Below are positions 23,582-31,948 of a DNA stretch of 34,343 nt, one piece after another. Origin of the DNA: Defluviicoccus sp. GTDB taxonomy: Bacteria; Pseudomonadota; Alphaproteobacteria; MPNO01. Below the pieces are notes generated by a model that worked only from the letters and a program-made list of their open reading frames with translations, searched no databases and was not told where the DNA came from. The stretch spans positions 1-34,343 of the forward strand of contig JAPPIT010000091.1 of assembly GCA_028820505.1 (NCBI GenBank). Direction: 5' to 3'. Positions within the stretch are counted from its first letter, which is position 1; each line of letters starts with the position of its first letter. A program made the translations under genes and the position numbers.

Positions 23582-24283
23582 CTAAACCCCGCCATAGACC
23601 GGGACCACGGCGCCGCGGGTGACCGCGTTGGCCGGCGAGGCGAGAAAGACGACGGTCTCGGCGACCTCGGCGGTCTTGGGCCAGGCGTCGTGGTCCGCAT
23701 CGGGCATGGCCGCCCGGTTCGCCGGCGTATCGAGGATCGAGGGCGCGACCGCGTTGACCCAGATGCGCTCGCCCGCAACCTCCTCGGCCAGGGCCTGGGT
23801 CAGTGCCGCAACCGCGGCCTTGGCGGCGGCGTATGCGGCCATGCCCGCGCCCGCACGCGGCTCGATGCCCGGCCGCGCCGAGACGTTGACGATGCGCCCG
23901 CCGCCCCCGGTCCGGCGTATCGCCGAGATCGCCGCGCGGCAGCACAGGTAGCAGGTCGCGGCGTTCATCGACACCTGACGTCGGAAGACGTCCGGCGGGG
24001 CGTCGGCGATGCCGCCCATGTCGAACCCGCCGGCGAGATGGATCGAGGCCCACAGATCGTCGATGCCGGAAAAGAACCGCTCGACCGTCTCCCACTCCGC
24101 GAGATCGCCCGCGACGGTCAGGCGGACCCTTTCGTGTGCGGCATGCGGGAAACGTTCCGCCTCGCCGTCGTTGAAGGCGGGCACGTGGCAAATTGCGCCG
24201 GCCTCGATCAGGCGCCCGACCACGGCGGCGCCGAGCGCGCCCGCGCCGCCCGTGACGACCACGTTGGTGCCGTTCATGTCCAT
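23582..24283 (-). CDS. Short-chain dehydrogenase/reductase (SDR)
   Basis: The 233-residue protein has the SDR Rossmann fold. The cofactor loop is TGGAGALG at 11-18, a variant of TGxxxGxG. The catalytic residues are Ser135 in NVSA, Tyr151 and Lys155 in YAAAK; Asn107 in MNAAT fits the fourth residue. The C-terminus ends in VVPVYGGV, close to the usual PVDGG. The ATG at 24283 has GGGGAGG 6 bases upstream, which favours it over a Met two codons later. It lies 22 bases after the HpaB-like gene on the same strand, so the two probably form an operon in which the SDR acts on a product of the monooxygenase (inference). Confidence 0.9.
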   Translation of the reverse strand: MDMNGTNVVVTGGAGALGAAVVGRLIEAGAICHVPAFNDGEAERFPHAAHERVRLTVAGDLAEWETVERFFSGIDDLWASIHLAGGFDMGGIADAPPDVFRRQVSMNAATCYLCCRAAISAIRRTGGGGRIVNVSARPGIEPRAGAGMAAYAAAKAAVAALTQALAEEVAGERIWVNAVAPSILDTPANRAAMPDADHDAWPKTAEVAETVVFLASPANAVTRGAVVPVYGGV

Positions 24284-24305
24284 GCCGTGCCTCCCCGGTC
24301 GGGCA

Positions 24306-25763
24306 TCAGTCCTGCCTGCCCAGCGCCAACGCCTTCTCCACCAGCGCGTCGCAGGCCGAACGGTCGTAGTTCAAGTAGTTGGCCGCCATGTTCCGCACCG
24401 GATCGGCGGCGTAGTAACGCTCGTACTGGAGCTGGCGCATCCCGAAGGCTTCGCCGCAGAGGTCCCACGCGAGCTTGTAGAGGGCGACGCGCTCCGCGCC
24501 CGGCATCCCTTCGGCGCCCTGGTAGTAGCGCTCGATCTCCGGACCGATGGGGCTCTCCAGGTCGGCCGTGCCCGGCATCGCCAGCAGCCCGCCCGCGCCG
24601 ATCGTCTGAAGGATCTCGATGATCCGGGGATAGGTCCGCGCCAGATAGGTGCGCGCCATGAACAGCGGCGCGATCTCGGCGCGTATCGATCCGGCCAGGG
24701 TCGGCTCGTGATGCACCTCCGAGCGGGTGATGCAGGCGCGGACGATCTCGATCGCCTCGACGCACTCGCCCAGCATCTGCTGGACGTGCAGGAAACGGTC
24801 GGTCCCGACCGCGCGGCCGACCGCCATGGCGACGCCCACCGCGAACTCCAGCTTCACCAGCCCCCGCACCGAAGTCTGGTGCGCGGTGTAGGACCTGAGG
24901 CTGGTGTCGGGAAAGATCGCGTTGGCGATCGCCGCGTCGTCGTAGACGAACACCCGGTCCCACGGGACCGCCACCTCGTCGAAGATCATCAGGGAGTCGG
25001 GTTCCTCGAAATTGGCGCCGAGCGGGTGATCGGCGGCTCGCTTGTCCCCGCCGTCATAGGGCTCGCGGCAAACCTGCCGCAGCCCGGGCGCGTCGATCGG
25101 GACCGCGAACACCAGCGCGTGCCGCCTGTCCTCCGGCGGCAGGCCCGGTATGTTGTAGATCAGCACCTCGTCGGCCACCGGACCCATGGTCGCGATCATC
25201 CGGGCGCCGCTGACGACGATGCCTTCGTCCGATTCCGAGACCAGCCCGAGATGGAGGTCCTTCTCGGCCTGGGCCGAGGACGGCTTCGAGCGGTCGTTCT
25301 GCGGCGACATCAGCGCATGGGTCAGGAACAGGTCGTTCTCGCGGACGAACTCGTAATAGCGGATCATGTTCTCGCCGAAGCGATCGCCGCCGCGCGCGAA
25401 CACTTCCGCCCCCTCGGCGAAGGCGAGCAGCGTGCAGTTCATGAAGTCGGGCGAGCGTCCCATCATGCCGAGCGTCGCCTCCGCGAAGGCGCGGTAGGCG
25501 GCGTGCTTCTTCTCGAGGTCCTTGGAGTCGTGCGCCGGCATGAAGGCGGTCGCCACGGGATCGCCCGTCGATGGGGAGGGGTAGGTCAGGTTATCGCGCG
25601 ACGCCTCGTCGTGCTGCAGGTCGAAAAGCGCCGCGAGCCGGGCGACGGGGCGCCGGAAGGCCGGGTGCGCGGCGACGTCGCCGACTTTCTCGCCGCCCAC
25701 CCACACATCGCGCGGCCGGGCCTTCAGCCCCGCGATGAATTCGCCTCCTGTCCTGACCGGCAC
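24306..25763 (-). CDS. HpaB-type flavin-dependent monooxygenase (4-hydroxyphenylacetate 3-hydroxylase family)
   Basis: The 485-residue protein matches the HpaB/PvcC family, two-component monooxygenases that use reduced FAD to hydroxylate phenols. Diagnostic stretches are MGRSPDFMN at 101-109, LTHALMSPQNDRSK at 148-160 and GARMIATMGPVADE at 187-199. By position Arg103 and His149 match the Arg100 and His142 that contact the phenol in Thermus HpaB, while the Tyr104 position is Phe107, suggesting a different substrate. I see no cysteine cluster like that of 4-hydroxybutyryl-CoA dehydratase, a family cousin. The GTG at 25763 has AGGGAG 6 bases upstream. A reductase partner (HpaC) is not adjacent. 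It is divergent from a DctP-type binding-protein gene. Confidence 0.87.
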   Translation of the reverse strand: MPVRTGGEFIAGLKARPRDVWVGGEKVGDVAAHPAFRRPVARLAALFDLQHDEASRDNLTYPSPSTGDPVATAFMPAHDSKDLEKKHAAYRAFAEATLGMMGRSPDFMNCTLLAFAEGAEVFARGGDRFGENMIRYYEFVRENDLFLTHALMSPQNDRSKPSSAQAEKDLHLGLVSESDEGIVVSGARMIATMGPVADEVLIYNIPGLPPEDRRHALVFAVPIDAPGLRQVCREPYDGGDKRAADHPLGANFEEPDSLMIFDEVAVPWDRVFVYDDAAIANAIFPDTSLRSYTAHQTSVRGLVKLEFAVGVAMAVGRAVGTDRFLHVQQMLGECVEAIEIVRACITRSEVHHEPTLAGSIRAEIAPLFMARTYLARTYPRIIEILQTIGAGGLLAMPGTADLESPIGPEIERYYQGAEGMPGAERVALYKLAWDLCGEAFGMRQLQYERYYAADPVRNMAANYLNYDRSACDALVEKALALGRQD

Positions 25764-25877
25764 CGGGCACTCCCTATGTCACGCTCTGGCGGAGGTTGAG
25801 ATTTGTTCTGGAAGGCAGGCCGCCAAATAGGCAAAATGCCGCCCCCGAGGCATAGAAGCAACGATGGGAGACAACCA

Positions 25878-26927
25878 ATGTCTATGCGTTTTGACCTGGG
25901 CGCGAAGGGCGCGCTTGCCGTCGCGCTCGTCGCCGGCGGAGCCGTCGCGGCGCTCGCGCTGCAGCCGTCACCGGCGCTGGCCCAGAAATTCCACATGAAG
26001 ATCGGCATGGCGACGATCAACGACCCGCAGCAGGAGTGGGGCGAGAAGATCGGCAAGCGGCTGGCCGAGCGGAGCGGCGGCCGGGTCACCTACAAGGTCT
26101 TCCCGTTGAGCCAGCTCGGCACGATCGCGCGGCAGGTCGAGGCCACCCTGCTCGGCACGCAGGAGGTCTTCCTGACCCCGCCCGCCTTCTATGTCGGCGT
26201 CAACCAGGCGTTCATGGTGCCCGACGCGCCGGGCATCTTCCTCAACCAGAAGCACGGCAACGACGCGATCCGCGACCCCGAGTTCAAGAAGCCCTTCCTG
26301 TCGGCCGCGGAGAACAAGGGCGTGGTCGGGGCCGGGCTGATCGTCTATGAGGGCACCTCCTACGCCAGCACCAAGCCGATCCGCAAGCCCGAGGACATCG
26401 CCGGCCTCAAGATCCGCGTGCTGGCGAGCCCGGTGGAGCGCGCGATACCGGGCGCGTGGGGCGGCACCGGTGTGCCGATGAACTTCACCGAGGTCGTGCC
26501 GGCGATGCAGCGCGGCGTGGTCGATGCCTGCCGCTCCAGCATCGTCGCCATGACCGGTCTGAAGTTCCAGACTGTCGCCAAGTTCACCACCGTGTCCGGC
26601 GGCGGCTATATCCCGACCGCGACCTGGTACAGCAAGGCCTGGCTGAACAAGCTCCCGGCCGATATACGCAAGATGGCGCTCGAGATCCCCGGCGAGCTGG
26701 AGGAAGAGGTTGCCGAGGCGGTCCGTAACAAGGTCGCGTCGTCCCACCAGATCTGGAAGGACGCGGGGGTCGAGCTCATCAGGTTCTCCGACGCCGACCA
26801 GAAGCGCTACCTCGCGAAGCTGCGCCCGCTGGGCGAAGAGATCCTGGGCAAGCACAAGAACCCGCTGGTGCGCGAGCTGTACGGGAAGTTGAAGATCGTC
26901 GCGGAGAGGCACCGGCCCAAGAGCTGA
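25878..26927 (+). CDS. TRAP transporter DctP-type substrate-binding protein, without adjacent permease
   Basis: The 349-residue product has a signal peptide ending near PALAQ and the DctP fold: ERSGGRVTYKVFPLSQLG, then IAGLKIRVLASPVERA and GTGVPMNFTEVVPAMQRGVVD. The arginine in LKIRVL is the usual carboxylate-binding residue of DctP proteins. The start is the ATG at 25878 with GGGAG 7 bases upstream; an earlier in-frame start at 25803 would put 25 non-family residues before the signal peptide. No DctQ or DctM gene is near, so it must share a permease encoded elsewhere. It faces away from the HpaB-like operon across a 114-base shared spacer and ends at a strong bidirectional terminator. Confidence 0.9.
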   Translation: MSMRFDLGAKGALAVALVAGGAVAALALQPSPALAQKFHMKIGMATINDPQQEWGEKIGKRLAERSGGRVTYKVFPLSQLGTIARQVEATLLGTQEVFLTPPAFYVGVNQAFMVPDAPGIFLNQKHGNDAIRDPEFKKPFLSAAENKGVVGAGLIVYEGTSYASTKPIRKPEDIAGLKIRVLASPVERAIPGAWGGTGVPMNFTEVVPAMQRGVVDACRSSIVAMTGLKFQTVAKFTTVSGGGYIPTATWYSKAWLNKLPADIRKMALEIPGELEEEVAEAVRNKVASSHQIWKDAGVELIRFSDADQKRYLAKLRPLGEEILGKHKNPLVRELYGKLKIVAERHRPKS

Positions 26928-26947
26928 CGCTTCTTTTGCGCGAGAAA

Positions 26948-26979
26948 GGGAAAGGGGCCGGCCCGTCCGGCCCCTTTTC
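26948..26979. terminator. Bidirectional intrinsic terminator
   Basis: AAAGGGGCCGG (26951-26961) pairs perfectly with CCGGCCCCTTT (26967-26977) across a 5-base loop, giving an 11-bp stem with A and T tracts on the two sides. It lies between the convergent DctP and SDR genes and should stop transcription from both. Confidence 0.8.
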
Positions 26980-26993
26980 GATTCCGCGCTCGA

Positions 26994-27743
26994 TCAGCGC
27001 ATGGTCTCGCCGCCGTCGACGGGAACGACCTGCCCGGTCATGTGGGCCGCGCCCTCGCCGAGCAGGAAGACGATCGCCGCCGAGACCTGCTCAGGCCGCG
27101 CAATGGCGCCGAGCGGAATGGTCTTCGCGCGCTCCCGGCGCGCCGCGTCAAGCTCGTCGCCGGTCATGCCCCGGCCGAAGAACGGCGTGTCCACCGGCCC
27201 GGGCGAGACCACGTTGACGCGCACCCCGAAGGGCGCCTTCTCGCGCGCGATTGATTTGGAGAAGGCGATCACCGCCGCCTTGGCCGCGGCGTAGTGGGCG
27301 GCGCCCGGCTGGCCGCGCAGCGCGAACACCGAAGCGGCGTTGACGATCGCGCCCCGGCGGCGCTCGACCATGCCCGGCAGGACCGCCCGGCAGACATGGA
27401 ACGTGCCGCCGGCATGGACCGCCATCATCCGCGCCCAGTCCTCGTCGGTTATGCGCTCGATATCCGAGAAACCGAGAATCCCGGCGAGATTGACCGCCCG
27501 CTCCACCGGTCCGAGATCCCCCACGACGGTGCCGACGGCAGCGCCGACCGCGGTCGGATCGGCAACGTCGAGTTCGTAGGCGGCGGCGATTCCCCCGGTG
27601 CCCACGATGACGTCGGCGGTCCTCTGTGCCGCGGCCGCGTTGATATCCGCCACCGCGACCGCATCGCCCGCCTGGCCGAGCGAAATCGCGGTCTGGCGAC
27701 CGATGCCGCTGCCCGCGCCGGTGATCAGGGAAACGCCCGCCAT
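26994..27743 (-). CDS. Short-chain dehydrogenase/reductase (SDR)
   Basis: The 249-residue protein is a classical SDR: TGAGSGIG at 8-15, NAAS before VFALRG (catalytic Ser), and HYAAAK with the catalytic Tyr and Lys, then VNVVSPGPVDTPF and the terminal PVDGGETMR. The Asp in AVADIN after the second strand suggests NAD(H) preference. The ATG at 27743 opens directly into the first strand (MAGVSLITGAG); longer frames upstream overlap the divergent gene. It is divergently transcribed from the NicX-like gene across 67 bases, a layout often seen when two pathway genes share a regulator. Confidence 0.9.
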   Translation of the reverse strand: MAGVSLITGAGSGIGRQTAISLGQAGDAVAVADINAAAAQRTADVIVGTGGIAAAYELDVADPTAVGAAVGTVVGDLGPVERAVNLAGILGFSDIERITDEDWARMMAVHAGGTFHVCRAVLPGMVERRRGAIVNAASVFALRGQPGAAHYAAAKAAVIAFSKSIAREKAPFGVRVNVVSPGPVDTPFFGRGMTGDELDAARRERAKTIPLGAIARPEQVSAAIVFLLGEGAAHMTGQVVPVDGGETMR

Positions 27744-27781
27744 TGTCGAAAATTGACAGACCCAGGGCCGCGTGTGAAGGT
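27741..27781 (+). promoter_or_regulatory. Candidate promoter/operator between SDR and NicX-like genes
   Basis: A perfect -35-like TTGACA lies at 27753-27758, but the sequence 17 bases on is a poor -10 (GAAGGT at 27776-27781). The -35 overlaps an inverted repeat, TGTC (27744-27747) with GACA (27755-27758), spaced by 7 bases, which also touches the SDR start codon. This could be an operator for both genes; no regulator gene is in the window. Confidence 0.25.
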
Positions 27782-27810
27782 TCCGAAGTCCCGCACCGGA
27801 GGATGTCGAG

Positions 27811-28875
27811 ATGCGCCCGCAATCCCTCAACCCGGCCAGGCTGGCCAACCTGTTTCGCGCCGAGTTCGAGCTCTGCAACGTGCGCGACGGCGAGACGGTC
27901 GCTCTCCTGAGCGATCTGGCGACCCGGCGCGAATACGTCCAGGCCGCTTTCGCCGCCGCGGAGGCGCTCGGCGCGGACGCCTATGAGATGTGCGTCAACG
28001 CGGTGCCGAGCTGGACCTCGGTCGGGGTGACGACGGTCGGCGCGTGCAAGGGCACGCTGGAGGCGCTCAAGGCCGCCGACATGCTGGTCTGCCTCCACAT
28101 CCCGCTGTTCACCAAATGGCTCAAGCAAGTCCGCGATGAAGGAACCCGGGTGCTCATGGTCGTCGACCATCCGGACGATTTGGAGCGCACGATGGCGCCG
28201 CCCGGGCTGAAGGAGGCGGTGATTCATTCCGGCCGCCGCCTGGAGCAGGCCGAGACCATGCGCATGTTCAACGACGACGGCATGGACCTCACCGTCTCGC
28301 TCGGCGAGTACCCGACGATGATCCAGTACGGCTTCGCCGAGGAGCCCGGCCGCTTCGATCACTGGGGCGCCGGCCACGTCCACACCTTCCCCAACGAGGG
28401 TTCGGCCAACGGCACCGTGGTGATCCGCCCCGGCGATTTCGTCGTCCTCCCCTACAACCGCTACGTCACCGACGAGATCCGGCTCGAGATCCGTGACGGT
28501 TTCATCCGCAGGATCGAGGGCGGGCTGGACGCCAAGCTGATGGACCAGTGGCTGGAGGACAACCGGTCGGACGCGGACGACATGGACGGGCACGCGATCT
28601 CCCATCTCGGCTGGGGGCTCAACCCGCAATCGCGCTGGGACAACGTGGCGCTCTACGGCGACGACCCCGACCGTTCGAATTCGTCGCTCCGCGCCTTCGC
28701 GGGGAATTTCCTGTTCTCGACGGGGCCCAACTCGCAGGGCGGCGGCAGCCGGACCACGACCGGCCATTACGACGTGCCGATGCGCGACTGCTCGATCATG
28801 CTCGACAACGACCTGATCCTCGACAGGGGGCGCTTCGCCGACCCCGATATGGTCGTGGAGCGCGTCGCCCGCTGA
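27811..28875 (+). CDS. NicX-like 2,5-dihydroxypyridine 5,6-dioxygenase (M29-fold ring-cleaving oxygenase)
   Basis: The 354-residue protein resembles NicX of Pseudomonas putida, a mononuclear Fe(II) enzyme with an M29-aminopeptidase fold that opens 2,5-dihydroxypyridine in nicotinate breakdown. Matching blocks are LGEYPTMIQYGFAEEPGR, ISHLGWGLNPQSRW, NFLFSTGPNS and HYDVPMRDC. The NicX iron ligands His265, His318 and Asp320 align with His265, His319 and Asp321 here, so catalysis rather than peptidase activity is likely. The ATG has GGAGG 9 bases upstream. An ABC binding-protein gene follows after 26 bases. No other nicotinate-pathway gene (NicA, NicB, NicC, NicD, NicF) is recognisable nearby, so the true ring substrate is open. 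Automatic annotation may call this family leucyl aminopeptidase. Confidence 0.82.
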   Translation: MRPQSLNPARLANLFRAEFELCNVRDGETVALLSDLATRREYVQAAFAAAEALGADAYEMCVNAVPSWTSVGVTTVGACKGTLEALKAADMLVCLHIPLFTKWLKQVRDEGTRVLMVVDHPDDLERTMAPPGLKEAVIHSGRRLEQAETMRMFNDDGMDLTVSLGEYPTMIQYGFAEEPGRFDHWGAGHVHTFPNEGSANGTVVIRPGDFVVLPYNRYVTDEIRLEIRDGFIRRIEGGLDAKLMDQWLEDNRSDADDMDGHAISHLGWGLNPQSRWDNVALYGDDPDRSNSSLRAFAGNFLFSTGPNSQGGGSRTTTGHYDVPMRDCSIMLDNDLILDRGRFADPDMVVERVAR

Positions 28876-28901
28876 CGGCGTCAACACAGGGAAAGCACAG
28901 G

Positions 28902-30074
28902 ATGATGAAAAAGTTTCTCACCGCCATCGCGGCGGCGCTCGCCGGATCGATCGCGGCGAACGCGGCCGAACCCGTCAAGATCGGTTTCTCGGAATCCAAG
29001 ACCGGACTGTTCGCCCAGGCCGCCACGTCCCAGTATCAAGCCTACAATCTGTGGCGCGAGCAGGTGAACGCGGCCGGCGGGCTCGACGTGGCCGGCACGA
29101 AGCGCAAGGTCGAGTTCGTCTCCTATGACGACCAGTCGAACCCGGGCAAGGCGGTCCAGATCTACGAGAAGCTGATCACCGACGACAAGGTCGATCTGCT
29201 GCTCGCGCCGTGGGGCACCTCCCTCCATCTTGCCATCGTCGGCGTGCTCGAGCGCTACAAGTTCCCGATGGTCGGCAACACCGCGGCCTCGGTCCAGCTT
29301 CGCAAGCTCAAGGCGGCCAATATCTGGTTCCCGACCTCGCTGTTCCCCGACCGGCAGAGCGACGTTCTGGCGGCGCTTCTCAAGGACCGGGGCGTCGGCT
29401 CGGCGGCGCTGGTCACCAACCAGCTTCCCTATACCCAGGAGAACAAGTCCTTCGTCGTGCCGGCGCTGAAGAAGGCCGGCATAGAGTTGGTGGTGAATGA
29501 GGACTACCCGCCCAACGTCAAGGACCTGACGGCGCTTCTCACCAAGGTCAAGAATGCCAAGCCCGACGCGGTGCTGGCCTACACCTATCCCGCCGACGCG
29601 GTGCTTTACATGAACGGCGCGCGCGAGGTCGGGCTCGATCAGAAGGTGCAGGTGGTGCTGCTCGGTCCGCAATACGATTTCTTCGGCAAGATATTCGGGG
29701 CCGCGCGCAACGGAATCCTGACGATGGGCCACTGGACGCCGGCGCGGAAGGACTGGCCCTCGGCGAAGACCTTCGCCGATGCCTTCAAGGCGCGGTGGAA
29801 GACCGATCCCGACTTCGTCGACGCGCCGCTGGCCTATGTCTCGGTCGAGATCCTGCAGCAGGCCGTGGCCAAGGCGGGGCTCGACAAGGACAAGCTGCGC
29901 GAGACCATCGCGGGTACGACGTTCGCGACCATCAACGGGCCGGCGCGGTTCGAGGGGGTCATGAACGTCGCCCTTCCGACGATGATCTCGCAGATCCAGG
30001 GCGGCACCCAGCACATCGTCTGGCCGCCCGAGGAGAGGACGGCCGAGGCGATCGCGAAGCCCGCCTGGAAGTAG
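28902..30074 (+). CDS. ABC transporter substrate-binding protein (branched-chain amino acid/amide type)
   Basis: The 390-residue exported protein has a signal peptide (MMKKFLTAIAAALAGSIAANA) and the LivK-like periplasmic fold: VKIGFSESKTGLFA at the mature start, then VEFVSYDDQSNPGKAVQIYEKL and LLLAPWGTS. The Tyr/Trp-rich binding region (QYDFFGKIF, MGHWTPARKD) differs from leucine binders and fits aromatic or amide ligands. The start is ATG at 28902, with a second Met directly after; GGGAAAG lies upstream. It sits between the NicX-like gene (26 bases) and LivH (72 bases), so it is likely to bind the compound whose breakdown involves that enzyme. Confidence 0.92.
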   Translation: MMKKFLTAIAAALAGSIAANAAEPVKIGFSESKTGLFAQAATSQYQAYNLWREQVNAAGGLDVAGTKRKVEFVSYDDQSNPGKAVQIYEKLITDDKVDLLLAPWGTSLHLAIVGVLERYKFPMVGNTAASVQLRKLKAANIWFPTSLFPDRQSDVLAALLKDRGVGSAALVTNQLPYTQENKSFVVPALKKAGIELVVNEDYPPNVKDLTALLTKVKNAKPDAVLAYTYPADAVLYMNGAREVGLDQKVQVVLLGPQYDFFGKIFGAARNGILTMGHWTPARKDWPSAKTFADAFKARWKTDPDFVDAPLAYVSVEILQQAVAKAGLDKDKLRETIAGTTFATINGPARFEGVMNVALPTMISQIQGGTQHIVWPPEERTAEAIAKPAWK

Positions 30075-30089
30075 CGTCCCTGAAATCGA

Positions 30090-30122
30090 AACCGCGCTCC
30101 GCCCGGCGGCCGAGGCGCGGTT
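30090..30122 (+). promoter_or_regulatory. Stem-loop between binding-protein gene and livH
   Basis: AACCGCGC (30090-30097) pairs perfectly with GCGCGGTT (30115-30122), with a small inner CCG/CGG stem. It is not followed by a T-run. Hairpins at this place often protect the abundant binding-protein mRNA and lower expression of the permease genes. Confidence 0.4.
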
Positions 30123-30146
30123 CCGCGCCCGTTCCCGGAATCGGCG

Positions 30147-31037
30147 ATGATTGACCTGTTTTCCGGCCAGCTGCTGATCGCGGCCCTGGTTCTGGCCGCG
30201 ATCTACGGACTCGTCGCGCTCGGGCTCAACCTGATCTACGGCACCATGCGGCTCTTGAACGTGGCCCATGGCGAGATCCTGATGCTGGGCGGGTATCTGG
30301 CCTATTGGACGTTCACGCTGACCGGCGTCGGACCGGTCTGGTCGATGTTCCTCGCCTTGGCGCTCGCCGGCGCGTTCGGGGCGGCGGTCTACCGGACGCT
30401 TTGCCGCCGGGTGCTCAGATCCTCGCGGCTGATCGAGCAGATCGAGGCCAACTCCCTCCTGCTCCTGTTCGGCGTCTCGATCATCCTGCAGAACGCGGTC
30501 GCGCTCTCCTTCACCGCGACCGCGCGCGCCTACCCCTATCTCGACGACATCGTCCGCATCGGCACCTTCCAGGTGACGGCGGACCGCCTCGTCGTGCTCG
30601 GCATCGGTCTGGCGCTCTCCCTCGCCGCGATCCTGTTCTTCCGCCTGTCGGCGACCGGGCTCCAGATCCGCGCGCTGATCCAGCAGCCCGACGCGGCGCT
30701 GCTGGTCGGCGTCGACGTCGAGCGGATGCGGCTGATCGCGTTTTCGCTCGGTTTCGCGATCGCGGGCGTCGCCGGCTGCCTGATCTCGATGCTGGAACAG
30801 GTCTCGCCGTTCATGGGCTTCCCCTTCACCATCGCCGCCTTCGTCGTGATCATCCTGGGCGGGCTCGGAAACCTCGCGGGCGGGCTGGCGGGCGCGCTCG
30901 TGCTCGCCGCGATCGAGGTCTACGGCGTCGCCCTGACCACCGCCAGTATGCGCTCGATCCTGATCTACGGCGTCTTCATTGCGGTTCTCGTCTGGCGCCC
31001 GCAGGGACTCTTCGGCGGCCGGAGCCTGGTCCGGTGA
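30147..31037 (+). CDS. livH: Branched-chain amino acid-type ABC permease LivH
   Basis: The 296-residue membrane protein has the LivH pattern of about eight helices, starting LIAALVLAAIYGLVALGLNLIYG-like and containing LLNVAHGEILMLGGYLAY. The cytoplasmic ABC-contact loop is near QQPDAALLVGVDVERMR. GGLGNLAGGLAGALVL near the C-terminus is typical. It forms the membrane channel with LivM. Its TGA overlaps the GTG start of livM (GTGA), so the pair is translated together. Confidence 0.93.
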   Translation: MIDLFSGQLLIAALVLAAIYGLVALGLNLIYGTMRLLNVAHGEILMLGGYLAYWTFTLTGVGPVWSMFLALALAGAFGAAVYRTLCRRVLRSSRLIEQIEANSLLLLFGVSIILQNAVALSFTATARAYPYLDDIVRIGTFQVTADRLVVLGIGLALSLAAILFFRLSATGLQIRALIQQPDAALLVGVDVERMRLIAFSLGFAIAGVAGCLISMLEQVSPFMGFPFTIAAFVVIILGGLGNLAGGLAGALVLAAIEVYGVALTTASMRSILIYGVFIAVLVWRPQGLFGGRSLVR

Positions 31038-31948
31038 TCGGCCGACACTTCCGGTTCGCGGGCCTGCTGGGGGTTGCGGTCGCGGCATTCGCCCTCGTGC
31101 CGCGGCTCGGCGGGGATTACGCGATCGGCGTCGCGCTCAACCTGCTGATGTGGATCGCGCTGACCCAGAGCTGGGTCGTGCTTTCGGCGATGACCGGCTA
31201 TGTCTCGCTCGGCCACGCGGTGTTCTTCGGCGCCGGCGCCTACGTGATGGTTCTCTGCTTCGGAAGCCTTCCGTTCTGGCTTTCGGTGATCGTCGCAGGC
31301 GCCGCGACCGGGGCGCTCGCGCTGGCGGTCGGATATCCGTGCCTCAGGGTGCGCGGCCCCTATTTCGTGATCCTCACCTTCGGGCTGGCCGAGCTCGTCA
31401 AGTTCGTCGTCATCAATATCGAGGCCGGGCTCGGCCAGTTCGGGCGGTTGCTGTTCGGCGGTCCGGGGCTCGCCCAGATCTTCTACGTCGTGCTGGTTCT
31501 CGCGGCCCTTTCCGTGGCGGTCACCTGGTTCGTGCGGCGGTCGCGATTCGGCAGGGGGCTCCGCGCGATCCGGGAGAACGAGGAGGCGGCCGAGACTCTC
31601 GGCATCGATGTCGCGCGGTTCAAGGTGCTCGCCTTCGCGCTGTCGGCGATCGTCCCGGGGATGGTCGGCGCGGCCATGGTCCTGCGCACGACCTATTTCG
31701 AGCCGCTCGACCTGTTCAATCCGATCACGTCCTTCACCATCGTTTCCATCGCCATCATCGGCGGCGGCGACGACGTGCCAGGTCCGATCTACGGCGCGTT
31801 CTTCCTGGTCCTGATGCAGGAACTGCTGTGGGCCAACTGGCCGGAGGTCTACATGATCCTGCTCGGCGGCCTGCTCGTCGCCTTCGTCCTCGGCGTGCCG
31901 GACGGGATCCACGGCAGGGTCGCGGCGTGGCGGCGGTCGCGCCGATGA
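31034..31948 (+). CDS. livM: Branched-chain amino acid-type ABC permease LivM
   Basis: The 304-residue membrane protein shows the LivM signature: MTGYVSLGHAVFFGAGAYV, LRVRGPYFVILTFGLAELV and RAIRENEEAAETLGIDVARFK, the last being the cytoplasmic EAA-like loop that touches the ATPases. The start is GTG at 31034, overlapping the livH stop. It ends with an ATGA overlap into livG. Together with LivH it makes the transmembrane path. Confidence 0.93.
   Translation: MIGRHFRFAGLLGVAVAAFALVPRLGGDYAIGVALNLLMWIALTQSWVVLSAMTGYVSLGHAVFFGAGAYVMVLCFGSLPFWLSVIVAGAATGALALAVGYPCLRVRGPYFVILTFGLAELVKFVVINIEAGLGQFGRLLFGGPGLAQIFYVVLVLAALSVAVTWFVRRSRFGRGLRAIRENEEAAETLGIDVARFKVLAFALSAIVPGMVGAAMVLRTTYFEPLDLFNPITSFTIVSIAIIGGGDDVPGPIYGAFFLVLMQELLWANWPEVYMILLGGLLVAFVLGVPDGIHGRVAAWRRSRR

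Noticed and set aside
27811..28875. Leucyl aminopeptidase (M29) activity
   Set aside because: The sequence matches NicX over long blocks and keeps the NicX iron ligands, so the ring-cleaving oxygenase reading is preferred.
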